Source: Pampus argenteus (lineage: Eukaryota; Chordata; Actinopteri; Scombriformes; Stromateidae). Taken from it: a stretch of DNA of 64,000 nt. The position numbers were made by a program, and so were the translations under genes. Location of the stretch: the NCBI GenBank assembly GCA_036937835.1, contig CM072881.1, forward strand, positions 4,159,001 through 4,223,000. The letters are read 5' to 3'. Below the pieces are notes generated by a model. It worked only from the letters and a program-made list of their open reading frames with translations. It did no database searches and was not told the origin of the DNA. Shown here one piece after another: positions 47,601 to 59,431 of the stretch (positions within the stretch are counted from its first letter, which is position 1; the number at the start of each line of letters is the position of its first letter).

Positions 47601-50600
47601 AAGCTTTCTTAGTTTTTAGCTACATTTTATTCTGTTCATATCACCTCCTTGTTGCAGTCATCATAACACATAGTGAGTCTTACTAGTTACTAAGACGACA
47701 TGTAGCATGAGGTATGGTAAAATATGGTTGGGAAATGATGTATGACTTTGAAACTAATTTCAGCTGTAGATTTTGCTGCTACGGCTGTGACTACAAACAC
47801 ATGCACCTCCTAAACAGGCAGCACACGCAGTTGCTGTCTGTTTAGGAGGAACCTGTGAGGAAACCGCTTCCTGTCCTGGTAGCGTGTTGCTATAGCGCTG
47901 AAGTTACAGTGTTTGTTTTTTGTGTCAGTTATTAATGATCATAATGCTTGCATGTAGTGGCAAACCTCTGTGGAGGTTTTTTACGTAAGCCTCAGGCAAT
48001 AAACACAAAGCTGAATGTTACCATGTTCATAGTCAGTATGTGGCTGAACACATTAAATATAACACTTCAAAATACGTCTGACTGTTTTACTGTGTAAGTA
48101 TCATTTATGTAAACTATGTAACATGTAGATACGTGCTATATTTCCAAACAGTGCACTATATAAACAAGTTAGTACAAGGATGAAATGTGTCCTGGAGGTT
48201 ACTAGAAGATGATTAAGCAGAATGTTGTGCTCCTTTTGGGCATTTTAGCACAAAAAAATAGTTACAGAATAAGGCTGTAAAAATATATATATTTCCGGTA
48301 AAAGGGCTGTGCTGCCGGACTATTATATTTTGTGTAAGAAATAAATCTTCAAGGTCAATTTACAGTTTTCAACTGCATCTCATGGTCTTCACTGGGGAAT
48401 TGAGCTGGCTCAGTCCTCATCATGTGACCTAAGGGTGAAATGTCGGTCACATGGTCTTTGCGTATGGGGTTTGAAAATCGTCTTCAGAGTGCACATGCAG
48501 TTCCATTTGCGGATGAAGATGGGTTTGGGTTGAAAGCTTTTTGTTTTTAAACTAGTACTGACTCAACACCCGAATGTCAGGAGCAAAACCCTATTCTGAG
48601 AAAACGTTATGAAGTTGCATTTTAACAAAAATTCAAATCAGGAATTATCTAAAGAATAGAAATAAATCAAGAGTACAAATCGGACCAGTCATTCAGCGCC
48701 AGCCCCTTGGTACTTGACAGATGGTCAGTCCCAAAAAAAGTATTAAGGGTTTGATATCCAACCCTAATGTAGGTCCTGTTTAGTTACACAATTCTTGCTG
48801 TAAATGTGTTCTCTGGACTCCCCTCGAGTTGATTATTTCGAGAGGTTAGTGTGAGTGAGGCTGTAAGGTTCAAGGGTGTCACAACACATGGAGAGCACTT
48901 AGACAAACCTGTCCAAGTGGTTCTACAGAAACCGTTCATTTCTTAGATAGGGGATCTTACGATTAACAACATGTTTGGGGCGTAGTCTTTGTCTCTCTGG
49001 GGAACTGTGCCCAGAGAAAGTCGTAAAGGTTTTACATCACACACCATTTGGTGTTTAACCCTGGGTTCAAGGTCCTCTCCCAGCAAGCTGGCCCTCGTTG
49101 TCAGATACCAGGCTGAATCAGAGGATCTGATGTTTAACTACAGTGAGCTGTAAAACCATTAACCTTTGATATTCAACACGCTCGGGGATGTTTATAATGG
49201 CTGCCTGCTGCTTCTTGTGCCATCACTTAAACCAGGCTAATCCTGAATTTGCACCGTTGCTGTTCGTAGCCGATGACAAACCAGATGATGGTGTTACTCT
49301 ACTACAGAGGACAGCTAATGATAAAAAAAAATTGGCAAAAAAAGTTTCTTATTGGCATATACCACTGCTGACTATTGTGCACCGGAAGATCCTTACAGGC
49401 AGTTGACACTTTTACGCTAATAAAGCTAGCTAAGCTAGCTCGAATAACTGAAGCTAGATATTAGCCCTGTACAGCTAGCAGAGAGAGCATGATTCTGTCA
49501 TAAGTCTTGGATGGCTCATAAGTCGGCGTAGCTTTGCGGATACGGTGTGATACACAGACACAATGGTTTCATGTGATTTTCTATGACAGGAGATGTTAGC
49601 TAGTCTCCCATATATACATATTTAGCATGTTGTAGGGACACAGGATTACAACTTGGAAAGTGTCATGCGTTTTTCATTTTATGTATTTTAAAGACGTCTG
49701 GAATGTTCTATATTTTCATACTATCAGCAAACCACATGAAAATACCAAAACCATCAATGTGTTAGTCCGTCTCTCGATACTCTCAGACTTCTCCCTAGCA
49801 TGCTCAGTTAGCATGCTCAGTTATCTCGGTGGTAATCAAAGTGGTAGATTCACTGTAGCCTGTGAGTGACAAGACACCGCACACAAACAGGCAACAGTAG
49901 CACTCACAATTAGTATCTGCAGCAGATTTCTGAGCTGCTAAAACGTAAATCATTAGAGTTTCATGTTATTATTGTTGGCCAGTCACAGGTCGCATAGAGA
50001 CATGCTAGTAGGAGGTGTGCAGACACATTGCTCTGATGTTTCAAGTGGCTGTGGCTCTACGTAGCTAACGTACCAGGGCCGGGACGTTTAACAAACACTC
50101 TGCTGGACTTTACCCGGCGGTGTTATTATCACACAGCGCTTGCTGTCACTGCACTGTTGCACTGCTCGTAGCTTTGCTGATACTGTGGTTTTCCTGTGCA
50201 CCCTGTGACACAAAAGAGAAGGGGGGAAGAAAAAACCCCTGAAAATCAGAAAGTAGTATTTAAGTTTCATTTGTAATGCAGTAAAGGCTGTTCAAGCTAC
50301 TATTCAGAGCTAGTGTCTCTTCTGGTTCCTGTTGCAGAGCCTGTGGAGGTGTGACGTGTGTTTACACACTTCTCAGTTTCCACAAACAGCTCTGTAGCCT
50401 TTTCATAGTGGGTCACAGGAAACAGAGTAAAGGACAGCAGCCGGAGAGAGCAGCCTGTTTGTATTAGTGATGTAGCCTAGAGATTAGTGTAGGCTTACTC
50501 CAGCAGGCCGCAGCCCTTTAGGCAGGCGGACTTGATCCTGTGGACAGAGCGAGATCTCACTACCGACACGTGTTAGCTGGAAGCCAGCAGTACGGACATT

Positions 50601-53600
50601 CTGCTGGGATATTGGTTAGTTGAGGAGAAAGAAATCAACAAACCATTGTACAGCGCTGTAACATTATGTCCATTATGAGGTTGTGACTGTCTTTTAAAAA
50701 AAAAAAATCATTCTTATTTCTTTGGCGAGGTACACTATACAGCACGCTCTGAACAACGTTAAGAACTACATAAAGCAAATATGAGCTGTATCACAGCTTT
50801 ATTATAATTTTATATATATATATATATATATACACTCAAAGTACTATGTCCCATAGTACTCTGCTATGGCAATGTGTTCCTGAGGTTTTATAAACGTCAT
50901 CATATTGTTTAGCTGACACAGCGTCATTACGGGGCTTCTGTCAGTCAACTGCGCTGCACCCAGAATGCAAACTTTCCCACTGCTGTAGCTTTTTTAAATT
51001 ATACTCGCCCATGTCACACACCTCTTAGGTTTGTTGGTTATGAGATGATGCATGAAAGCAGGCACTGCCTTCATGTATCATCAAGTAGGGGAGCAAAAGT
51101 CATGTCCAGTAAATGCTGCAGATCACACGAGCTACAGCCTTGCTGAATGACACTTTTAGATATTTTTAGAGCCAATAAATCCTTTTGAGTAAGAGCTATA
51201 TGTTGAATAACTTGGTATATGCACCACTTGGGAGCTTATTGTAACGTACCATCTTCATCTTCATTAACAACCCCTGGCTATGTGGGTTTTGTCACAGACG
51301 TGAGAGACCATCCGAAGGTTCAGCCCGGCTATCACCACGCCTCAAATCCTCCCCAGATCACTCAGACTCAGCAATCATCAACGTCCCTGCTTTCATATAA
51401 ACCGTGGGATCGATGCATAATCCACTTTTTGAGTGGGAGGGTGCGTCCGTCCGGAGTTAATACTGAGGTTGGTCACCTGGCAGGCAATCATTGACAGATA
51501 GTTGAAGATGTTGCATAGCTGCACTTTTTTATCAGGTAACACCTGTTAACATTGTTTTATCAGAGTAATGTCACTCTATAAAAGAATTAACAGGCTGTGT
51601 GTTCTGATATGGGAGAAAGATAATAGATGAAATGTTTGGAACGATAAGCATTTTAAATCAGAACTGTGAGATAGTTAAATGTTCGAACTTTGACTTGTAA
51701 CACTCAAAATGATTTCATCAAGTCACAATTATTTGACTTATTAGGTTCAGAAATTTAACGTGTTCAGATCAGAGCATTGATTATCTTGACTGTGTGACAG
51801 TGAGCAGCAGAAAGGAACGTAAAACAAGTGTAAATAAGTTAAGTATTGTTCAGGGGAAAAGATACATGATGATAGCATTTATAGCCACCCACTATTAGCC
51901 TCTGCAGCAGAGCGCATGTGAAGGCAACTGCTGCATTCAGTGAGGAGAGGAAATGCAGCACTTTGCTAATGATTACGCGTGAACGTGTGTGTTAAGGGCC
52001 ACATAGATCATGACACAGCAAGAGACTTTGCTTTCTGTCACTGACTTCATGCAAGTGCTGAGCGTTGAGTATGAATTGGTGTCCTTTGTCCTGTATTGAT
52101 AAGCATAATGCACACAGAACATAAATGGGGAACTTGCATGACGTATGCGGCACCGCTGAGGCGTAAGATACGCCCGGAGCACCTGGTGGGTAGCGATGGA
52201 AGCCCGTTTCCACCAGGAAAAGAAGATTAAAGATGACTGCATACAAATACAGAATAATGATATTCCAGTGTTTTGACAATGTTTTGTTTTTTTACCCCTT
52301 TTTTGGTGGAAATAGTCTTCCGTAGGTATTTCAGGGACCGTGGGAGTTTTGACTATTCCCAGGAAATACGGCAGCATAAATGAATAATTTTCTCCTGTGT
52401 CTGTTTGTGTGTGTGTGTGTGTGTGTGTGCGTGCGCAGGAGGAGCGAAGCGGCCCGCGGCCTCGTCTCTGCCAGCTGAAGAAGGGCTCCAGCGGCTACGG
52501 CTTCAACCTGCACAGTGAGAAGAACAAACCGGGCCAGTTCATCCGAGCTGTGGATGAAGACTCTCCAGCACAGAGGGCTGGACTCAAACCACATGACAAG
52601 ATATGCCAGGTACACCACACACACACACACACTCATCCAACCACATGAGTTCTACTCAGTCCTGTGTGTGTGTGGAGCTGCGTTGAACATGGCAGGGTCA
52701 GAGTTAATCCACTTACTGTGCCTGTCGGTTAAACTTCTGGCCGCTCCAACGCTGGTAATGCAGTTTTCATACAGAGAGAAGCTTTAACGGGGCATTGTGG
52801 AGGTTTAAGTGGTAGCTTTTAAAAAGAGGAATGTTGTGAATTAGTCAAATTCTCTGGACGTCATGGTTGTTTTTGTTTCACTTGAGAGGAATCTATCGGA
52901 ATGTTCCGTACCACCTGCCCAGCGTTCACGGCTCGTGTGTGGGAGCTGGTGAGACGGACGGTTTGCTGACGGGGTTCCTATCCTGGATCTTCCTCCCACA
53001 GAAATTCCTCAGTGTCTTATCTCCCTGGATGATGAGTTCCAACTCTGGGAGTATATGCTTGTACACCACGCCCTGTAATAACAGCGTTACCAAGCAATTC
53101 CCACCACTAGAGACCATAACTCTCGTGTTGTCACAGAGGCGTCACGTTCCCCCCCATCAGCCCCATTCATCACTCGTCTGATATCATCTCTTCTGGTGTG
53201 CATTATGAATAAACCTCCATAAATCTGCTTAGAAATGACAGAAAAAAAGATCCCAGTTTGTAATTGGCAGTAGGACAACGATGTCATCAGCCAATCAACA
53301 AGTCCGGCTAGAGTTGCTCGTTTCCTCGCAGTGAGTTGTGCTGTTAGTTGCTGCTTTTAAGAGATTTATGAAAGGACTGTCTTTTATCATTTGTCCAAAT
53401 GAAGCCCTTTTGCTATCTCACTGCTTTCAGTGAAGGTTCAACTAGAGTTGCTCCAGTTGTGCGTTGTTGGATTATTGTATTTGGTGTCATCAGCTACAGC
53501 TGAGCGTAGCTGCTGAGGAGGACAAACACTTTCACAGCAGTAAACTAGCAGTGGTGCTTGATAAGGCCACAGTGGTGACGCAACCTCTCACATGCACTGC

Positions 53601-56600
53601 GCAGGGTGTGTGTGTGTGTGTTATGAATATTACATCACATGAGGGAAACAACATGTGTTAATATATATGTGTATATATATATATTATTTACTTAAACGTA
53701 AGCTCCTCTCCTCTCCTCTCCTCTCCTCTCCTCTCCTCTCCTCTCCTCTCCTCTCCTCTCCTCTCCTCTCCTCTCCTCTCCTCTCCTCTCCTCTCCTCTC
53801 CTCTCCTCTCCTCTCCTCTCCTCCCTCTTCTTCTCTCCTCTCCTCTCCTCTCCTCTCCTCTCCTCTCCTCTCCTCTCCTCTCCTCTCCTCTCCTCTCCTC
53901 TCCTCTCCTCTCCTCTCCTCTCCTCTCCTCTCCTCTCCTCTCCTCTCCTCTCCTCTCCTCTCCTCTCCTCTCCTCTCCTCCCCTCCCTCTTCTCCTCCCC
54001 TCCCCTCCTCAGGTGAACGGCATGTCGGTGATCGGCCTGCAGCACTCAGATGTGGTGGCGGCCATCAAGGCGGGAGGAGACGAGACCAGACTCCTGGTGG
54101 TCGACGCTGAAACTGAGGAATTCTTCAAGAGATGTAACGTCCTGCCCACTGAGGACCATGTCACTGGTAACACACACACACACACACACTTACACTAACA
54201 CACCGAACAACTGACCATTGTTCTGTTGACACACTGACTGTATAATAAATGTAACTGTGCTGTCTTCTTTCTACTCGGTAGGGCCGCTTCCTGAGCCTGC
54301 ATCAGAGGAGGTGAGGACTGCAGCACACACGCGCACACACGCACACACACACACACACACACACGTGCTGATAGTGGCCTGAAAAAGCCCCACTGATCCT
54401 CTCTGGACATTCCTGGTAGCAGATTAGGAGTTCTGGACAGTGTTGTGTGTTTGCACTGATACTTGTTGGACAGAAGCTTTTTTTGTTTTTTTTTGTTGTT
54501 GTTGACAACATTTAAAGTAAAATGTTACCGCAAACATTTCCTCTGAGCCGAAGTCCTGATGTCACTTCCTGTGTAGCTGCTGTGCTTCTCGCTAAGCTCA
54601 GCAAACGGCAAAGACGCAACTGATCCACACCTTCCAGCCAATCACAATCCAGAATTTTCAGTGGCTTTTTTAATGTTAAATTATTGATCAGCCCCCTTTT
54701 TCACATGTTATGAGTATACAGTATATATGTATATACAAAACAAATATGTATGTGTGTGTGATCAAAATACTGCATATTACTCAGGTTTCAGTTCTACAGA
54801 GAACATGTAGTCAGGCAAACATATTAATGGATGATGTCATGACTTTTTTTAAAGGGATATTGCAATTCACAAGTGAAAGTTTAAAAAAAAAGAAAGAGTT
54901 TGTATAAAATTGAAGCTGCAGAGGCTGAGATAGTCTGTCATATGGGTCACGCTCCGAAACACTGGCTCCTACATTTCCCATAATTCAACCGGATATTTAG
55001 TTTAGTCAGTATGTAAAGCAGACCTTTTGTTATAACATATCAGGTTATAATCGCAGACTTTACAATTTTTACAGTTTCTTTATATCATCTGAGTACTTCA
55101 CATGATGTGGACGTGCAAAATCAGTGGATTGTCCCTTTAATCAGCAGAGAGCTCCGAGTGTTAATGTAACGTACTGCAGACACAGCAGAGCCAGTTCATC
55201 AAAAGTAAACACTGCCCCCCTCCTCTGCCCCCTCACACACACACACACACACACACACACCACTGACGATATGGGAAAAGTGGATTGGCCCCTCCGGTGA
55301 CATTGTGGCTGACCCTTCACCATGGCAACAGGAGTGCACCAGTGTGCATCTGTCTCTGTCCTGGAGGATCATGGGATTATTGAAGTGGCTTTAACTCAAG
55401 GCGAGTTGAGGATTATGCTAATGAGATGGCTAACAAGCGTTCACATGCAGGCAGCGAGAACAATCACTCATTCACCAGCAATTACATAACACATGACGAC
55501 CTCTGACCTTCCATATATGTATGTATGTGTGTGTGTGTGTGTGTGTGTGTTCTCATACTGTCTTATCATTTGTCCACATAAACAGTCATTTAGTAAAGCT
55601 GAGCAACGAGCCTGTTTAAAGCAAACTACAAAACTCCAACAACTACTGTCAGAGTTTAGTGTCACATGTTCCTGGTCACATGTGTGTATCAGTGATGGTA
55701 AATAATCTTTTCCTGGCGTATCCTGTTATGCAGCATATTGTAGCCTTTGTCCGAAACTTTCAGTGTCGTAGTTTATTTTTAGAATAGCAGCTGCTTATGA
55801 GTTGATTGCCAGTTTCATTCATACGCGAAGTGAGTCACACAGGGTGAGAATGTGGGAATTAGCAGGGACGTGTGTGAGCTGACAGCTCAGCGTCTGGGTG
55901 AATGTCAGTTACTGCCCCCTGCTGGACAACAACATAGTAACACCTCACAGCCTGGTAAAGGGTCTGTTCACTCAAAGTACAAAAAAAACATCAACTGCTC
56001 ACTGATATAAATATTATCAAGTCATCAATTCAACAAAACAAAAATGCATTTGCTGGCTTGTTCAGCGCGTGCAATGACCTGATGATTTCAACACACGCTT
56101 AATAATGTGGCCATGTGGCAGTTAAACAAGCCATAGTCCCTGTGAGAACTTTTGGGACAGATTGTTGTCCTGTGATCTGTGTGAACTGCAGCTTTATTCA
56201 CTTGTCTGATGTTGGACAGGCAGAGGACAGACAGATGAAGCCCAAAGTGTCTGTGAGCTCGTCGGCTTCCAGCTCCTCCTCCGAAGCCTCCCTGCCTGCA
56301 GTGACCGCCAGCCTCCCACCTCCACAGGTACCGTGTGCAGTCACATGATTAACTTACATGTGGGTCCCACCTGCTGCAGCACCGCGACACGTGTCACATT
56401 AACCAGGAAAAAGAGTTTTAAACATTTAACTCCAGTAATTCTGTGGAAATATTTGCACTTTATTAATAGAAACTTTTCTTGTAAATACACAGTTCTATTT
56501 TTAAGGAATATTACCACTTTTTTCTCATATAATAACTGTCCTATTATTATTATTATAATGATTTATAAAACGTTACTTTATACTCCAAACCTCAGATACT

Positions 56601-56912
56601 TTTTATTCCCCTGCAGCAGTGGCCCCAGTACCGGTAGATGCGGTCAATATACTCAGTAAATCAAATATATAATAAATATAATCATGGACCCACACGTCAT
56701 GGAAATGTATGGAGTTCAGTATCAGAGGCAGAATAATATATTGTATGTGAATCTGTGTCCAGGTTGAGAAGGCCCCGACCCCGGCCCCCGACAGCCTGGG
56801 TCTGAACATGTCATTGGCTCAGGCCAGAGAGAAAGCCCGTCAGAAACGATCCGCCAAGAAAGCCCCGACTATGGACTGGAGCAAGAGGAACGAACTGTTT
56901 AGCAACTTATAA
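41631..56912 (+). CDS. nherf1: Na+/H+ exchange regulatory cofactor NHERF1 (SLC9A3R1, EBP50)
   Basis: NHERF1 is a scaffold under the apical membrane; its two PDZ domains hold transporter tails and its C-terminus binds ezrin-radixin-moesin proteins. Exons: 41631-42101, 52439-52609, 54013-54166, 54282-54310, 56220-56327, 56763-56912, in phase, giving 360 aa (human 358). PDZ1 starts at RPRLCVLEKGSSGYGFHLHG with GYGF at residues 17-20. PDZ2 starts at RPRLCQLKKGSSGYGFNLHS with GYGF at 176-179. A Ser-rich linker follows, then MDWSKRNELFSNL, the ERM-binding and self-binding end, which matches NHERF1 rather than NHERF2. Exon 4 is only 29 bases. Exon 1 is CpG-rich. Intron 1 is over 10 kb. Microsatellites border the splice sites of exons 2-4. 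Confidence 0.96.
43605..43815. mobile_element. Palindromic MITE, family B copy 3 (NHERF1 intron 1)
   Basis: TTAGTTGATTAATCAATGAGT near the left and AATCAATAATGAAACTAGTCA near the right, with TTTTGATAGTGGATTAGTTG inside, follow the layout of the copies at 6825-7035 and 21485-21785. Confidence 0.55.
52407..52438 (+). repeat. (GT)n tract at NHERF1 exon 2 acceptor
   Basis: A GT run of about 12 units followed by GCGTGCGCAG abuts the exon 2 acceptor. It replaces the usual C/T-rich tract close to the splice site. Confidence 0.8.
52610..54012 (+). other. NHERF1 intron 2
   Basis: 1.4 kb. It opens with a CA repeat at 52616-52632, right after the exon 2 donor. It closes with the long CT-only tract at 53703-54010. 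The middle has no supported exon; the 52867-53181 open frame is not recognised. Confidence 0.6.
53703..54010 (+). repeat. 308-nt purine-free CTCTC pentanucleotide tract
   Basis: From 53703 to 54010 every base is C or T. Most is a perfect CTCTC/CCTCT 5-mer, about 120 bases then a short CCCTCTTCTTCTCT break at 53822-53836, then about 150 more, ending in less regular C/T. The acceptor AG follows at 54011-54012. The frames seen on both strands here are repeat artefacts. Tract length may be inexact in any assembly. Confidence 0.95.
54170..54189 (+). repeat. (CA)n after NHERF1 exon 3 donor
   Basis: Ten CA units start about four bases inside intron 3, directly after the GTAA donor. The intron is only 115 bases long. 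Confidence 0.85.
54324..54364 (+). repeat. (CA)n after NHERF1 exon 4 donor
   Basis: A CA run with a few CG interruptions starts 14 bases past the exon 4 donor (GTGAGG). Confidence 0.85.
54365..56219 (+). other. Remainder of NHERF1 intron 4
   Basis: About 1.85 kb with no supported exon. It has CA and TG microsatellites at about 55236-55261 and 55515-55551 and a CTGCCCCCTGCTGG motif at 55912-55925, close to a reverse CTCF core. Confidence 0.5.
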
Positions 56913-57474
56913 TCATCATCATCATCATCAACTCCACCTCCTTCCTCCAGACTTCAATGTGCTGTTTGGACCCGGTTCTTCTATCATCACGCTGCGTATG
57001 AAAGACACACAGTGTTGAGCTCATTTAGAACATTTTTAAACTCCCATGTTAAACAGTGTTATTTGATGATTTTATTTGTTTTAATTTAGGATTTTGCCAC
57101 ACACAGGAATGAATGTCAAAATATATATATTAAGTGGAGTGTTTAAAAGAGAAAAAAAAATAAATGGTAATGTACAGTTTCTCATATGACGAATGATCAT
57201 GTAAGGAATAATGAGGCATAGGGGAAAAGATAAATTACTGGCAGATTTGGAGAAAACTTTAAAATCTACCGTTGAGATGAGTGTCGGGTTAAGTGTACAA
57301 TCAAACTGTAATTAAATCTGCATTTTTATTCTTATCTGTATCTGTGAATGAATGTTGAAAAATTCTCCACTAAAAAGAATCACAGCTGTGTTTAAATCAA
57401 TCAGTGACTCTGTCATAAACGATTCAAGGAAATGACATGTGACTTTTTTATCTTGTTAGATTTGTACATACATG

Positions 57475-57480
57475 AATAAA
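57475..57480 (+). terminator. Candidate NHERF1 poly(A) signal AATAAA
   Basis: AATAAA in CATGAATAAATGA, about 560 bases after the stop. A second AATAAA lies nearer, at about 57159. The 3' UTR starts with an ATC repeat at about 56914-56931. Confidence 0.45.
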
Positions 57481-59431
57481 TGATTTAAGAGGAAATTTTA
57501 TCTGGAACGAAGACGCGTAACTTCTGTTGAAATTGGAATTTAAAGTTGCACCAGTCGGTTCTACTTTTACCAATGTGTGCTGGTGTTAGCTATGCACTGT
57601 AGAATATCATAAAAATATATTTGGATCAAATGGAATTTTGTCTGTGTGTGAGATACGCCAAGTTCAGTGTGAGAGTTCATTATCATTAACGAGAATCCTG
57701 TTAAACTTCACACAACTGCCACTTGGGGGCAGCAAACACATCCAGCAGTCAGAGAGAAACATTAGCGTTGATGTAATTGAATGTGCTCTATAACTTTAAA
57801 GGTAAAAAAAAATCTGGTCCTTTATAGCTGCTAAATGCACCACTATGTTCACAAGTTTAACAATAAAAAGTTCATGTATACATTTTTAGGACATTTATAA
57901 AGTTTTACCATATTAAAAGTTCTGCAACTTTTCTAAAGTTTCATGTTAAAGTACATGAACATGAACATGAAGTTTAACGTTAACAGAGGAGCTACAACTT
58001 GTGTGGAAATTGCTCCACTTAGGGTGACTTTCCATCCACATCAGTTCTTCCACTGATAAATGTGACACTAACTGGTAAAAATTCTCTTTTAATCATTTCC
58101 AGGATGATACAGAATTCATTGGAAATATTCATCAATAATCAATAACAAGCATTGATCAAAACAACAGAACAGAGGAACAAATAGTGCTAAAACATTTTAG
58201 GTTTTGATGTCAAAATGTTTCACATCTCAAAATCTTAAAAACATCCCAAACCCCCCTGTATATGTTACACTGCACCCAAAACTCTTCCAAGCAAGAAAAT
58301 TAATGGATGCTTAAAAAAAAAAAAAAAAAAACAGGGAGCGCATCTTTAAGGATAAATATAGGATTAAACGTAGGTAATGGCTTTTCCTCATTGGCCTCGT
58401 TCAAAGAGGATGGCTCACAAACAGGCATTCGACTGCACAATAAACGTATGTCAATAAATCAATGACTTAAATGGAATCAGATTAATTACTAGTAAAAGCA
58501 GGAGATACTCTATAAGGTGCAGTACGTGACACAAACGTACACAAATGTAACAAAAGCTAATTTGAGAGTCACCATGAAAAGAATTTACTCAGGCTTTCTT
58601 TGAGGTATCTGGCTTCAGTCTCACAAAGCTGGTTAACAGCTTGTTCTGGGTTCTACTGATCCAACGAGGAGGTTGTGCATGTGACACAGGCAGCCAATCA
58701 TACGCAACTTAGCAGATGCGGTGCAGACAGACAAAAAAAAAAAAAATTAATTAGAAATTGTCTTCTTTGTAGAGAGTAACTGTCTGTTCTATTCGTCATT
58801 TTAATGTAAACACACTCTGGGATCCTGTAGAAATGATAACAGTGCTTTTAAAAACTGCTGTTCCCTCAGTTTAATGTAACTCCTGAAGACCATGAAAGAC
58901 TTTGGTACAAATTATAATCAAATCTAGTACATATATATATACATATATATATATGGAATATGCTGCTTTTAATACAATAAAACAGTATTTTCTCCATGTT
59001 ATACACAATAAGCAGCAGATATAACACGGTAATATGCTAATATACACAATAATGATTTAAACAGTGGATCAGTCAATAGGAACTCCATTTGTTAAAAAAA
59101 CAAACATATATAAGTATAAATATACTCAGTATAAAGATATCTGACTACACCCGAACACACACATACACGGTGCCATCTATACATTTGCAGGTAATGTGAA
59201 TAAAATGGACCCTCATTCCCTTTAGTGATAATAAACTTGACACACACACACACACACACATCTGGAAGGAAGTTCATCTTTGTTGGTGTGTGTGTGTCCT
59301 AAGGCGAAGTGCTCCGCGTTGAAAACTGGGCAATACTGAGAAAACGACTTCCTGATTCATCCGCCGTGTCTGTTCTTACCCGCGTGAAAAGGTTCAAAGG
59401 TTGATCTCCTGTTTCCTGGAGTTTTGGGACA
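57481..59431. other. Tail-to-tail region NHERF1 / CASKIN2
   Basis: It contains the rest of either 3' UTR and no coding exon. Features seen are a family C repeat (57715-57870), an A homopolymer near 58313-58331 and a CA repeat at about 59240-59260. CASKIN2 3' UTR should occupy the right part; I could not pick its poly(A) signal with confidence. Confidence 0.5.
57715..57870. repeat. Family C repeat fragment with CTCF-like motif
   Basis: CCACTTGGGGGCAG at 57719-57732 is identical to the 14 bases at 40125-40138. TTTATAGCTGCTAAATGCAC and CACTATGTTCAC follow in the same order as in the larger copy. Confidence 0.5.

Larger units (their letters stand above)
42102..52438 (+). other. NHERF1 intron 1, gene-free
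   Basis: 10.3 kb with no exon I can support on either strand. It contains a family B MITE (43605-43815), an AC microsatellite at about 46308-46332 and an alternating AT tract at about 50812-50831. The last part carries a GT tract leading to the exon 2 acceptor. The open frames inside it (for example 46400-46687 and 51973-52377) show no homology I know. Confidence 0.55.

Noticed and set aside
51973..52377. 134-aa minus-strand frame in NHERF1 intron 1
   Set aside because: Low-complexity composition, no splice partners and no recognised domain.
53692..54110. Long open frames on both strands over the CTCTC tract
   Set aside because: A 5-base repeat keeps all frames open and yields only LLSSP or RRGEE peptides; the real coding part starts at 54013.
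41631..56912. NHERF2 instead of NHERF1
   Set aside because: The WSKRNELFSNL end matches human NHERF1 (NELFSNL); NHERF2 ends in REIFSNF.
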